35,593 nt of DNA, from the NCBI GenBank assembly GCA_031418775.1, contig JANOJN010000249.1:1-35593 (forward strand), in the 5' to 3' direction. Source of the stretch: JANLQX01 sp031418775 (lineage in GTDB: Bacteria; Actinomycetota; Acidimicrobiia; Acidimicrobiales; JANYDT01). The stretch's first letter is position 1, and every line of letters begins with the position of its first letter. This document shows positions 7,495-14,998 of this stretch, in pieces. A program made the position numbers and the translations under genes. The notes beneath the pieces are model-generated. The model did not search any database, was not told the origin of the DNA, and was given only the letters and a program-made list of their open reading frames with translations.

Positions 7495-8672
7495 GCTCGG
7501 ACCTTGCCGACGTCCTCGTCGACGTCGATGTGGTTCTGTGCTGCGGCGCCGGAGGTGTCGGCAAGACCACCACCGCTGCCGCGCTCGGTCTCGCCGCCGT
7601 TCGTGCCGGACGCGGGCGGGTGCTCGTGCTGACGATCGACCCCGCTCGCCGGTTGGCCGATGCCCTCGGACTCGAATCGTTCGGCAACGTCGAGACGGCG
7701 GTCGTCGTCCCCGACGCTCCAGCCGGCTCCGAACTTTGGGTGGCCATGCTCGACACGAGCGCCTCGTGGGACGATCTGGTTCGTACCCATGCGCCCGACC
7801 CGATCACGATGGAACGGATCCTGTCGAATCAGCTCTATCGCAACATCACGCAACGATTCGTTCAGAGCCACGACTACATCGCGATGGAACGGCTCCACGC
7901 TGTGCACCAATCCGGTCGCTACGACCTCATCGTCATCGACACTCCGCCATCGCGCAACGCCCTCGACTTCCTCGACGCGCCGAGCCGCATGGCCGACTTC
8001 TTCTCGTCATCGCTGCTGAAGTGGATCACGCTTCCCTATCGCCTCGGCGGAGAGCGGGTCGGACGGCTTGGCTATCTCGCGTCGAAGCCGTTCTACCAAG
8101 TCGCCGACCGCATCCTGGGGTCGCAGTTCCTCGAGGACATTGCCGAGTTCTTCTTGTTGTTCCAGACGATGTACGACGGCTTCGTGCACCGCGCCGCCGA
8201 TGTCGAGCGTCTCCTCCATCGTCGCTCGACCCGTTTCATCGTCGTGAGCTCGCTCGAGCCGGCGCCCCTCCAGGAGGCGGAGTTCTTCCTGGCCGAGCTG
8301 AGTCGGCGGAGTCTGTCGATCGGCGCGCTCGTGCTCAATCGCGTGCTCCCGGAGCTGCTCTTCGACCCGGACGCCCGACGGCTCGCTTCGCGTTTAGTGG
8401 ATCCATCCGGTGCCGACGACCCGAGCGTTCCTGCCGCGGAGCGCCGCACGATGAAACGGGCCGCAACGGCCTACCTCGACCTTGCGGCGCTAGGCGATGC
8501 CGAGCGGACAGCGCGGTCGACGCTCGCCAATCCCCCAAGGTGCGTGGTCGAGGTGCCGCTGGTCCCCTTGGATCTCCAAGACCTGGGCGGGCTCGTGGCC
8601 CTGGCAGACCTGTTGTGGCCGGTGAGGAAGGCGGCGAGGCGGCCGGGCCGGTCGAAGAAGGCGCCGGCATGA
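7491..8672 (+). CDS. ArsA/Get3-like ATPase, second subunit
   Basis: A 393-residue paralogue of the preceding ATPase. Its P-loop reads GAGGVGKTT (about residues 20-28), so the first, signature lysine of the ArsA/MinD-type Walker A is replaced by alanine while the catalytic GKTT is kept. LTIDPARRLADALGL is switch I-like and VIDTPPSRNALDFLDAP switch II-like. The C-terminal tail is basic (RKAARRPGRSKK). Starts by ATGA overlap with the first subunit and ends by ATGA overlap with the histidine kinase. A heterodimer with one signature-lysine-deficient partner is the likely form. Confidence 0.85.
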   Translation: MSSDLADVLVDVDVVLCCGAGGVGKTTTAAALGLAAVRAGRGRVLVLTIDPARRLADALGLESFGNVETAVVVPDAPAGSELWVAMLDTSASWDDLVRTHAPDPITMERILSNQLYRNITQRFVQSHDYIAMERLHAVHQSGRYDLIVIDTPPSRNALDFLDAPSRMADFFSSSLLKWITLPYRLGGERVGRLGYLASKPFYQVADRILGSQFLEDIAEFFLLFQTMYDGFVHRAADVERLLHRRSTRFIVVSSLEPAPLQEAEFFLAELSRRSLSIGALVLNRVLPELLFDPDARRLASRLVDPSGADDPSVPAAERRTMKRAATAYLDLAALGDAERTARSTLANPPRCVVEVPLVPLDLQDLGGLVALADLLWPVRKAARRPGRSKKAPA

Positions 8673-10204
8673 CTTCCACACCGCATGCCGTACTCGATCG
8701 GCAGCACCTGGCTCTGCTGACCGCGTCATGGGGACTCGTTGCCGACTTCTGCTTCGGCGACTTGCTCCTCCTCGTTCCGGATCAACCACCCGGCGCACCG
8801 ATCGACGCCGACGGGTCCTTCGATGTGCCGCAGGCTTTTCGGGTGATCGGCCAAATCCGCCCGACGACGAGCCAGACCCTGTATCAGGGTGATCTCGTCG
8901 GACGTGTCGTGCCCGTGTCGGAGCGGCCGCAGTTCGGCGACGCGTGGCGCACGGGGGTGACGACCGACGGACAGGTCTTCTCGCTCGACGCGGGGGCGGG
9001 CGCACGCATCGATGTGGTCCCGGTCCGACGTCGGGCGAACGGAGCGCTACAGACGATCGCCCTCTTGTCGCGCGAGGTTCCGCTCGAAGCGGCGCGTCGA
9101 CTCGGTCGCCTCGAGCGGGTGTACCTGGAGATCTTCTCGAGGCTTTCCGAGATGATCGTGAACGGGTCGTTTCCCTTTCCGGATGATGGCAACGATCCGG
9201 GAGATGCGCCGCGGGTCGGCGACGGCGTGATCGTTCTCGATGCCGATCAGCTGATCTCCTATGCCTCACCGAACGCCGTCTCGGCGCTGCATCGGCTCGG
9301 CCACTCGGTCAATCTAGAGGGCCGGCGGCTGCGTGATCTGGTCGGCGGCGCTCACGCGGAATCGGCCATGCGGCTGCGTCGGCCGGTGATATCCGAGGTG
9401 GCCGAGATCGATCGGGCCCGCGAGCAGCGTGTGATCGTGCTCTTCTGGACGATCCCGCTGCTGGTGCTGGCCGAAGGCCGGAGCGAACCTGTAGGCGCGG
9501 TGGTGCTCGTCCGTGACGTCTCCGACCTCCGGCGGCGCGACCAACTGCTTGCTACGAAGGATGCGTCGATCCGTGAAGTTCACCATCGCGTGAAGAACAA
9601 CCTGCAGACGATCTCGTCGTTGCTCCGCCTCCAAGGTCGGCGGCTGGAGTCGCCCGAAGCGAAGCTGGCGATCGAGGAATCGGTTCGTCGGATACGTTCG
9701 ATTGCGCTCGTACACGAGACGCTTTCGCGGGATGTCCGCGACGCCGTTCCGTTCGACGACATCGTCCGACCGCTTGTGCGGATGGTCGAAGAAGGCCTTG
9801 CGTCCCCGGAGCGTCCGTTGCGGTTCGTGCTCGACGGAACCATCGGCGATCTCCCGCCCGAGACGGCGACACCGCTTGCCGTCGTGTTGACCGAGCTGCT
9901 GCAGAACGCGGTGGAGCACGCCTATCCGGCGCCGACAGTGCCGAGCCGGCCCAACGCGATTGTCAAACCCGGCGAGATTCGCATCCGGTTGTCCAACGAT
10001 GCCACCGGCCTCGATGTCGAGGTCCGAGATGACGGCGTCGGGCTTCCCGAGGGCTTCTCACTGGCGACGTCATCGAGTCTCGGACTGTCGATCGTCCGAA
10101 CCCTGGTGACCACCGAGCTCGGCGGGGTGATCTCGTTCCGGAACGATCACGGCACTGTGGTGTCGCTGCGGATCCCGCGCGTCGCGGATCCCCGGGTGAG
10201 GTAG
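8669..10204 (+). CDS. PdtaS-like sensor histidine kinase
   Basis: A 511-residue soluble kinase with no membrane helix. In order: an N-terminal GAF-like histidine-kinase N domain (about 5-140), a PAS domain (about 185-295), a HisKA_2 dimerisation helix with EVHHRVKNNLQTISSLLRLQ (phosphoacceptor His305/306), and a HATPase domain with LLQNAVEHAYP (N box), DDGVGLPEGF and SLGLSIVRTLV. This matches mycobacterial PdtaS, which phosphorylates the ANTAR antiterminator PdtaR; mycobacterial PdtaS has been reported to bind c-di-GMP. Its start overlaps the ATPase stop (ATGA), so it should be made in step with the ATPase pair. No PdtaR gene is in the window. The frame upstream of 8669 is open by chance. Confidence 0.88.
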   Translation: MTSTPHAVLDRQHLALLTASWGLVADFCFGDLLLLVPDQPPGAPIDADGSFDVPQAFRVIGQIRPTTSQTLYQGDLVGRVVPVSERPQFGDAWRTGVTTDGQVFSLDAGAGARIDVVPVRRRANGALQTIALLSREVPLEAARRLGRLERVYLEIFSRLSEMIVNGSFPFPDDGNDPGDAPRVGDGVIVLDADQLISYASPNAVSALHRLGHSVNLEGRRLRDLVGGAHAESAMRLRRPVISEVAEIDRAREQRVIVLFWTIPLLVLAEGRSEPVGAVVLVRDVSDLRRRDQLLATKDASIREVHHRVKNNLQTISSLLRLQGRRLESPEAKLAIEESVRRIRSIALVHETLSRDVRDAVPFDDIVRPLVRMVEEGLASPERPLRFVLDGTIGDLPPETATPLAVVLTELLQNAVEHAYPAPTVPSRPNAIVKPGEIRIRLSNDATGLDVEVRDDGVGLPEGFSLATSSSLGLSIVRTLVTTELGGVISFRNDHGTVVSLRIPRVADPRVR

Positions 10205-10210
10205 CCCAAG

Positions 10211-10237
10211 CGCTCACGCGGCGTGCCGCGGCGAGCG
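10211..10237. terminator. Strong GC hairpin between convergent genes
   Basis: CGCTC (10211-10215) pairs with GAGCG (10233-10237), and CGCGGC (10217-10222) with GCCGCG (10225-10230) inside it. It sits between the convergent kinase and cupin genes. No U-tract follows, so it may terminate weakly or protect the 3' ends. Confidence 0.45.
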
Positions 10238-10247
10238 TCCGTCCCTC

Positions 10248-10607
10248 TCACTTCCGGGGTGCAGATCGTTTTATGGGGGTGCCCCGGGCGGCAAGCATGG
10301 GCGGTGAGCTGATGGTGACCATGCGGAGCGTCTTCTTCGACGTGTTGTGCACGGCGTACCCGGTTCCCGCGGGGATCAGCGCGAGTGAACTCTTCGCCAG
10401 TTCGTACTCGTCGTCGTCCATGGTCAGGACGGCCTTTCCCTTGACGACGACGAGGACCAGATCCGAACGGGCCGGCTCCTCCGCGAACTCCTCGAACGGT
10501 GCGACGACCATCACGCCGATCTGGGTCTGGTCGGTGCTGTGGATCACTTCTCGGAAGTGCTCTTTCGCCTCGGCCAGACGCCGGGCGTCGACCACGAACT
10601 CACGCAT
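10248..10607 (-). CDS. Small cupin-domain protein
   Basis: A 119-residue single cupin barrel. SDLVLVVVKGKAVLTMDDDEYEL is the first cupin motif and SLALIPAGTGYAVHNTSKKTLRMV the second. The expected metal-binding histidines of motif 1 are missing, with only His in AVHN, so a catalytic role is doubtful and a binding or structural role is possible. It starts 3 nt after the stop of the upstream histone-like gene, so the two form one transcript. Confidence 0.75.
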   Translation of the reverse strand: MREFVVDARRLAEAKEHFREVIHSTDQTQIGVMVVAPFEEFAEEPARSDLVLVVVKGKAVLTMDDDEYELAKSSLALIPAGTGYAVHNTSKKTLRMVTISSPPMLAARGTPIKRSAPRK

Positions 10608-10610
10608 TGG

Positions 10611-11054
10611 CTAGCGCTTCGCGCTCTTCTTGGCCGGTGCATTCTTCTTGGCCGGTGCACCCTTCTTCACTGCGCCGACCTTCGGGGTGGTCGCCGTCTT
10701 CACCGCACCGGCTTTCGCCGCCGGTGTGGCCTTCTTCGCTGCCGCAGGCTTCTTCGTGGAGGCACGCTTCACGATCGAGCCGGGGTGCTTGAGCCCTTCC
10801 CGCAGTGTCGTGGCGATCGCCTGCGCCACTCCGTCGGCGACGCTCTTCACGTCGTCTCGGATCGCGGGGTCGGTCACGACCCCACGGAGTGCGGCGAACG
10901 CCTCCTCGATGGCCTCGCGGATGCCGTCCAGCGCATCGTTGACTGTCGCGCCTTCCGTGCCGACAGCCTGTTCGGCGTGGTACTTCAGCTTCAATCCGAG
11001 GCTGCCGAGCCGATCGCCAACTTCGTTCCAACCAGGGTCAGTGTTTGTCTTCAT
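10611..11054 (-). CDS. Helical protein with histone-H1-like Lys/Ala-rich tail
   Basis: 147 residues in two parts. Residues 1 to about 94 are predicted helical and mildly acidic (GWNEVGDRLGSLGLKLKYH, then DALDGIREAIEEAFAAL), resembling small actinobacterial proteins of unknown function. Residues about 95-147 are a disordered tail with 15 lysines in some 52 residues, built on repeated AKK/PAKK motifs (AKKATPA, GAPAKKNAPAKK). Such tails bind DNA in histone H1 and in mycobacterial HupB, but no HU fold is present. A CATTGT box (11062-11067 on the minus strand) lies 7 nt before the ATG, suggesting a leaderless start. A nucleoid role is inferred from the tail only. Confidence 0.7.
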   Translation of the reverse strand: MKTNTDPGWNEVGDRLGSLGLKLKYHAEQAVGTEGATVNDALDGIREAIEEAFAALRGVVTDPAIRDDVKSVADGVAQAIATTLREGLKHPGSIVKRASTKKPAAAKKATPAAKAGAVKTATTPKVGAVKKGAPAKKNAPAKKSAKR

Positions 11055-11123
11055 GACTTCGACAATGGCAGTCGGAGCGGGCGCGCCGTAGGGCCGTTCG
11101 GGCCCATCGTTGTCGGCCGAAAG

Positions 11124-11429
11124 TCAGACGAGGATCACATGCTCGCTGACGAAGAGGCGCGTCCGGCTGCGAACGTTGGCCATCGAGTCCGCCGCAACCG
11201 CTTTGCCGAGGTCGGTCGCATAGGCGGCATCGAAATCGTCCCGGCTGTCGAACCACAGTTCGGAGACGCCGTCTATCTCGGTCGCATCGTCGACGACGTT
11301 GAAGCTGATACGGCGAACACCGGGAAGCTGCGCGGCGAGTGGCGCGTGCTCATCGAGCCACCAATGGCGAAAGTCTTCGGCGGTCATGTCGTCGCGACGC
11401 GCCAGCAGGATCACGGCTTTGAAGCTCAT
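11124..11429 (-). CDS. EthD-domain protein
   Basis: A 101-residue ferredoxin-like dimeric alpha-beta barrel protein of the EthD family: MSFKAVILLARRDDMTAEDFRHWWLDEHAPLA at the start is the typical signature, with ISFNVVDD and ELWFDSRDDFDAAYA following. EthD proteins accompany ring-oxidation and polyketide enzymes, with mostly undefined roles. The start overlaps the stop of the upstream DUF1185 gene by ATGA, so the two are coupled. Confidence 0.8.
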   Translation of the reverse strand: MSFKAVILLARRDDMTAEDFRHWWLDEHAPLAAQLPGVRRISFNVVDDATEIDGVSELWFDSRDDFDAAYATDLGKAVAADSMANVRSRTRLFVSEHVILV

Positions 11430-11977
11430 GACGCCTTCACGATGCGGTGCTGAGGACGTCCACCGACGGCGAGGGCCAGAATGGCCACCACTTCGCCCGG
11501 ACGCGGCGCGTCGTCGATCGAGAAGGCAATGGCGTCCATCTCGTCGAACGACCAGATGTCATCGCAGTTGGTGATCGGCGCAACGATGCGTGTTCCCGGA
11601 CCCCCGAGGAGTTTCGTCGACGGGATGATCGCCGGGCCCTTGCCGAGCCGTGCTCGGACCGGTCCTCCGAATCGTGGATGGATGAGGGCCGCAGCGTGTT
11701 CGATCTCGCCGTCGACCCCGACGATTGCCGCCTTCCCGTAGGCGCTGACCTCGCTGAGCTCGCATCCGAGCGCAGCCAGGGCCTCGTGGACCAGCAGTGC
11801 GCCGAGCTCGGCGCCGAGGTCGACGAGCGATGTGAGGTCATCGACGAATTGCCCGGCATAGGGATTGGTCATCACCACCCCCGTTGCGACCTTGCGCCGC
11901 AGGCCGTTCACCGGACGCCCCATCTCCACGCGGGTCGTTTCCACGACCGACACGATCTTCCTGATATCTAGACTCAT
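11426..11977 (-). CDS. DUF1185 'amino acid synthesis' family protein
   Basis: 183 residues matching the DUF1185 (PF06684) family: MSLDIRKIVSVVETTRVEMGRPV at the start, MTNPYAGQFVDDLTSL near residue 37, and GKGPAIIPSTKLLGGPGTRI in the second half. Members are often called 'amino acid synthesis protein' but no reaction is established. The frame is open further upstream; the ATG at 11977 is chosen because TACCGT (11985-11990, minus) lies 7 nt before it. Its promoter overlaps the end of the diiron oxygenase gene, and it is coupled to the EthD gene downstream. Confidence 0.8.
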   Translation of the reverse strand: MSLDIRKIVSVVETTRVEMGRPVNGLRRKVATGVVMTNPYAGQFVDDLTSLVDLGAELGALLVHEALAALGCELSEVSAYGKAAIVGVDGEIEHAAALIHPRFGGPVRARLGKGPAIIPSTKLLGGPGTRIVAPITNCDDIWSFDEMDAIAFSIDDAPRPGEVVAILALAVGGRPQHRIVKAS

Positions 11978-11984
11978 TGACAAG

Positions 11985-11990
11985 ACGGTA
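11985..11990 (-). promoter_or_regulatory. -10 box of the DUF1185-EthD pair
   Basis: On the minus strand TACCGT is followed by a 7-nt spacer and the ATG at 11977. It fits the TANNNT-6-to-8-nt-start pattern seen at many genes here and gives this pair its own promoter, separate from the upstream oxygenase. Confidence 0.5.
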
Positions 11991-11994
11991 ACCG

Positions 11995-12879
11995 TCATCG
12001 CTCGCCGGTGAGGCCGCGCTCCACCCACGCACTGCGGTTCCGTTCGTCGATGACGCCCAACTCCTCGAGGAAGCTGACAAGCTTCGAGAGATCACGGATG
12101 ATCCGCGCGTGGTGGGCTGGGTTGTTCCGTGCCGCCTCGACCCCACCGTCGATGTCGAGCGTTCGGTAAACGTCCGGGTTCACCATGAGCTCGGCGACAA
12201 ACCCGACGGCGGCCGGGGCGAGCGCCGCTGCGTCGGTCCGCTCGTCGGCCGGGAGCGTGGGCCAAACCTCGAGGAGGAACGTCCTGGCGAAGCTGAGGTG
12301 CCGAGCCTCTTCGAGGACGTGGATCTTCGCGATCTGACGCGAAACGGGATGCAGCGTATCGTCGCGCATCGTCGCCCGGTTGCACATGTCGAGCAGCTCC
12401 TCGACCGCGAGAATGAGGAGGTACCCCATCGCTCGCCCTCCGGGAAGACGATCGACGTCGCCGAGCTCCGCCCCGCCGGTCGGAGCGTAGGTGGGAGTCC
12501 CGGCACGACGGATGTACTCCCCGAACATCGTGGAGTGGCGGCACTCGTCGGCGATCTCGACCAGGAGGTAGCGGTGCGAGGGGTCGGTCACCGGGAGCTC
12601 GGCGAGATGGCGGAGCACGATCTGCATCAGCTTGTTCTCGAACCAGATGCCGGCCGCGCTGAGGGATGCGCACTCGTGACGGCTGTAGGTCCGGCGTTCG
12701 GCTTCGGTCATCGCTTCCCATTGCACCGTTCCGAACAGCGGAAGCTTTTCGGGGGGTAGGTGGAAGACCGAGTCGTCGCAGACCTCGATGCTCCAGTCGA
12801 CATTGCGAAACGGGTCGAGGGTGAGCCGCTCTGAGGCCGCCGTCAGCTGAGCTGCTTTGATTGCAGTAGTTACTGTCAT
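11995..12879 (-). CDS. AurF-like diiron oxygenase
   Basis: 294 residues of the p-aminobenzoate N-oxygenase AurF / diiron oxygenase family (PF11583). Diiron ligands are visible in two ExxH-type motifs, ADECRHSTMF and EEARHLSFARTF, plus Glu in SRHECASL and AVEELLDMCNRAT. Members oxidise arylamines or related substrates using O2; the substrate here is unknown. ATG 12879 is chosen because TAGGAT (12887-12892) is 7 nt upstream and TTGCCA (12910-12915) is a -35 with a 17-bp spacer; two in-frame ATGs further upstream (12888, 12897) lie inside the promoter. A divergent MerR gene and two dyads indicate regulated expression. Confidence 0.82.
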   Translation of the reverse strand: MTVTTAIKAAQLTAASERLTLDPFRNVDWSIEVCDDSVFHLPPEKLPLFGTVQWEAMTEAERRTYSRHECASLSAAGIWFENKLMQIVLRHLAELPVTDPSHRYLLVEIADECRHSTMFGEYIRRAGTPTYAPTGGAELGDVDRLPGGRAMGYLLILAVEELLDMCNRATMRDDTLHPVSRQIAKIHVLEEARHLSFARTFLLEVWPTLPADERTDAAALAPAAVGFVAELMVNPDVYRTLDIDGGVEAARNNPAHHARIIRDLSKLVSFLEELGVIDERNRSAWVERGLTGER

Positions 12880-12938
12880 GGTTGTCATCCTAACCATCAC
12901 AGTAAACACTGGCAACATATTTCGCCAGTGAACACTGT
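12871..12938. promoter_or_regulatory. Two phased operator-like dyads between the AurF-like and MerR genes
   Basis: Dyad 1 pairs 12871-12883 (TACTGTCATGGTT) with 12892-12904 (AACCATCACAGTA); 12 of 13 bases match, centre 12887.5. Dyad 2 pairs ACAGT-N3-CACTGGC (12899-12913) with GCCAGTG-N3-ACTGT (12924-12938), centre 12918.5. The centres are 31 bp apart, about three helical turns, and the dyads share the ACAGT half-site. Dyad 1 covers the oxygenase -10 and start codon and dyad 2 its -35, which suggests repression, most simply by the adjacent MerR protein. Confidence 0.65.
12887..12915 (-). promoter_or_regulatory. Promoter of the AurF-like gene
   Basis: On the minus strand, TTGCCA (12910-12915), 17-bp spacer, TAGGAT (12887-12892), then 7 nt to the ATG. 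It is the best-formed two-box promoter in the window, and the spacing implies a leaderless message. Confidence 0.6.
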
Positions 12939-12969
12939 CACTATCGGGCCGACGTGTGATGATGGGGTG

Positions 12970-13707
12970 ATGCCACCCGACGGTCGTGATCCGGTGCCCG
13001 AAGACCTGAGCCTCGACGAGCTTGCCGAGCGTTCCGGCGTCAGTACCCGCACCATTCGTTACTACCAGTCCGAGGGTATTCTCCCCAGCCCTCGCAAGGT
13101 GGGCCGAGAAGCCCGCTACGCGGCCGGTCATCTCGAACGCCTCGAACAGATCTCCGAGCTCCAGGCCCGCGGACTCAAGATCGAGGCGATCAAACAACTA
13201 CTCGGACGGAATCGAGACCATCGGTCCGTCACTGAGTGGTTGGGGGTCGACGACGTGCTCCGCGCCCGGTGGGCCGACGATGACCCCGCGGCCATGACCC
13301 GCGCCGAGGTCCACAGTCTCCTCGGCCGTCATCCCCATCGCATCGTCGGGGAGATGGTCGACGCCGGACTGCTCGATCGGCGCGAGGACGGAACCTTCGT
13401 TGCTCCCAGCCGAGCCCTGCTCGACCTCTCACTCCGCATGCTCGATGCCGGTGTCAGCGTCGATGTCGGAGCGAAGGCTGCGGTCCTGCTCCGACGCCGA
13501 CTGGCACGAGCGGCCGACGAACTCGTAGAACTGTTCGCGTCCGAGACCGGACGGTCGTTTGCCGGACGGGGCCGACCCGACGAACTCGCCGCCGCCATGG
13601 ATGCAGTTCGTCCGATTGCCCTCGATGGTGCCCGCCTCATTCTCGCCCAGGAATTCGAACGGTCACTTCGTGTCCTGGCCGCAAAGCCACAGCGGACCCG
13701 GCGCTGA
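12970..13707 (+). CDS. MerR-family transcriptional regulator
   Basis: About 245 residues. The MerR helix-turn-helix is LSLDELAERSGVSTRTIRYYQSEGIL, then the wing (SPRKVGREARYAAGHLERLEQI) and dimer helix (ELQARGLKIEAIKQLLG). The C-terminal ~150 residues form a helical region with no metal-binding cysteines, so it is not a metal or redox MerR; a ligand- or stress-responsive role is likely. The start is uncertain: ATG 12970, GTG 12967 or GTG 12928 are in frame; the last would put the start in an operator arm. Divergent from the oxygenase gene, it is the probable occupant of the dyads between them. Confidence 0.82.
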   Translation: MPPDGRDPVPEDLSLDELAERSGVSTRTIRYYQSEGILPSPRKVGREARYAAGHLERLEQISELQARGLKIEAIKQLLGRNRDHRSVTEWLGVDDVLRARWADDDPAAMTRAEVHSLLGRHPHRIVGEMVDAGLLDRREDGTFVAPSRALLDLSLRMLDAGVSVDVGAKAAVLLRRRLARAADELVELFASETGRSFAGRGRPDELAAAMDAVRPIALDGARLILAQEFERSLRVLAAKPQRTRR

Positions 13708-13733
13708 TGAGCATGGCGGCGTAGGGTGCGGTC

Positions 13734-14960
13734 GTGAGTCCCGTCGCGAGCACCGCGGAGCCGGCAAGCGGGTCGGCCGGTCCGCAGCTCGACGGCGGTC
13801 GTGCGTGGTTCGACATGGCGCTCGCCGCATTGTCGATGTTCACGGTCTTCGCCACCGCGTACTCGTTCGGCACTTTCGTCCGGCCGATGGCCGAGGAGTT
13901 CGATGCCGGACGCGGCGCTACTGCACTCGTCTTCGCCATCACCGCGTTCGCGTACTTTTCGCTGGGCGCGGTGACTGGGCCGCTCGTGCATCGAGTCGGT
14001 CCACGTCGGATGGTTGCGTTCGGCGCGACAGTCCAGGTGATCGGGATGGTGATCACCACTCGCGTGCACGCGCTCTGGCAGGCCTATCTGTCGTATGGCA
14101 TCGGCGTAGGCGTCGGCGTCGCGTGTTGCTACGTCCCGTTGGTTGCCGTGGTGGGCGGCTGGTTCACCCGCCGCCGCCCGGTCGCTCTCGGGATCGCAGT
14201 CTCCGGGATCGGCCTGTCGAGCCTCCTCGGCGCCCCGATCGCGGCCCGCCTGATCAAGGCTCACGGCTGGCGTGACGCCTATCTCGTGTTCGCGATCGCC
14301 ACCGGGGTCCTTCTGGCGATCGTCGCGATCTTCGTCAGGACGCCGCCCTCGTTCGGTGTGGCCCCGCCCATCAGGCTCAGCGCCGCGCTACGTACACGTA
14401 CCTTCGTTCTCTCCTACCTTGCGCTCGTGCTTGCGTCGATCACCCTATTCAACGTCTTTGTGAACCTGGTCCCGTACGCCGAGGACCACGGAATCGCCAA
14501 AGTGCGCGCGGCCACGCTGCTCAGTCTCCTCGGTGGCGCATCGGTCGTCGGTCGCAACGCTCTTGCCCTTCTCGCCCGGCGTGTCGGCACGCTTGCGACC
14601 TACGGCCTCTCGATCCTCACGATGGGCGTCACGCAACTGCTGTGGCTCGGTGCCGAATCGAGTTACACCGTGTTGGCACTCTTCGCCGTCGTCTTCGGTG
14701 TCGCCTACGGCGGCCTCATCGCGCTCGGTCCCATTCTCCTCGCCGAGTTGTTCGGCCCCGAACAGCTGGGTGGCCTGGCCGGCGTCAACTACACCGCGGC
14801 GGGAGTCGGTGCGCTCTTTGGCCCGACGATCGGCGCTTGGCTCGTGGATCGCACCGGCAGCTACACCCTTGGTACGTCGCTGGGCTTCGTGTTCGGACTG
14901 GGCGGTGCCGTCCTCCTTTTCGTCGTCTGGCGCGGCACCAGGCTCCCCGCCCCGATGTAG
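13734..14960 (+). CDS. MFS transporter, monocarboxylate/oxalate:formate type
   Basis: 408 residues with about 12 hydrophobic helices and the major-facilitator hairpin VHRVGPRRMVAFGA between helices 2 and 3. The first half (FSLGAVTGPLVHRVG, GWFTRRRPVALGIAVSGIGL) resembles MFS carriers of monocarboxylates and related acids. The solute is not identifiable. Start GTG 13734 has TAGGGT (13722-13727) 6 nt upstream. It converges with the CoA-transferase gene, so a shared pathway is only a possibility. Confidence 0.85.
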   Translation: MSPVASTAEPASGSAGPQLDGGRAWFDMALAALSMFTVFATAYSFGTFVRPMAEEFDAGRGATALVFAITAFAYFSLGAVTGPLVHRVGPRRMVAFGATVQVIGMVITTRVHALWQAYLSYGIGVGVGVACCYVPLVAVVGGWFTRRRPVALGIAVSGIGLSSLLGAPIAARLIKAHGWRDAYLVFAIATGVLLAIVAIFVRTPPSFGVAPPIRLSAALRTRTFVLSYLALVLASITLFNVFVNLVPYAEDHGIAKVRAATLLSLLGGASVVGRNALALLARRVGTLATYGLSILTMGVTQLLWLGAESSYTVLALFAVVFGVAYGGLIALGPILLAELFGPEQLGGLAGVNYTAAGVGALFGPTIGAWLVDRTGSYTLGTSLGFVFGLGGAVLLFVVWRGTRLPAPM

Positions 14961-14998
14961 TCGGGAGCCCGAACTGCGGCCCGAACGGTCCGACCCGT

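Noticed and set aside
7463..8668. Long upstream extension of the histidine kinase frame (a 913-codon open frame ending at 10204)
   Set aside because: The first 400 codons are out of frame with the second ATPase, which has clear motifs; the extension is Arg-rich without a fold. The kinase starts at the ATGA at 8669.
6514..8672. Arsenite efflux ATPase (ArsA) operon
   Set aside because: No ArsB, ArsR or ArsD; single-domain ATPases with the layout of the mycobacterial Rv3679-Rv3680 pair.
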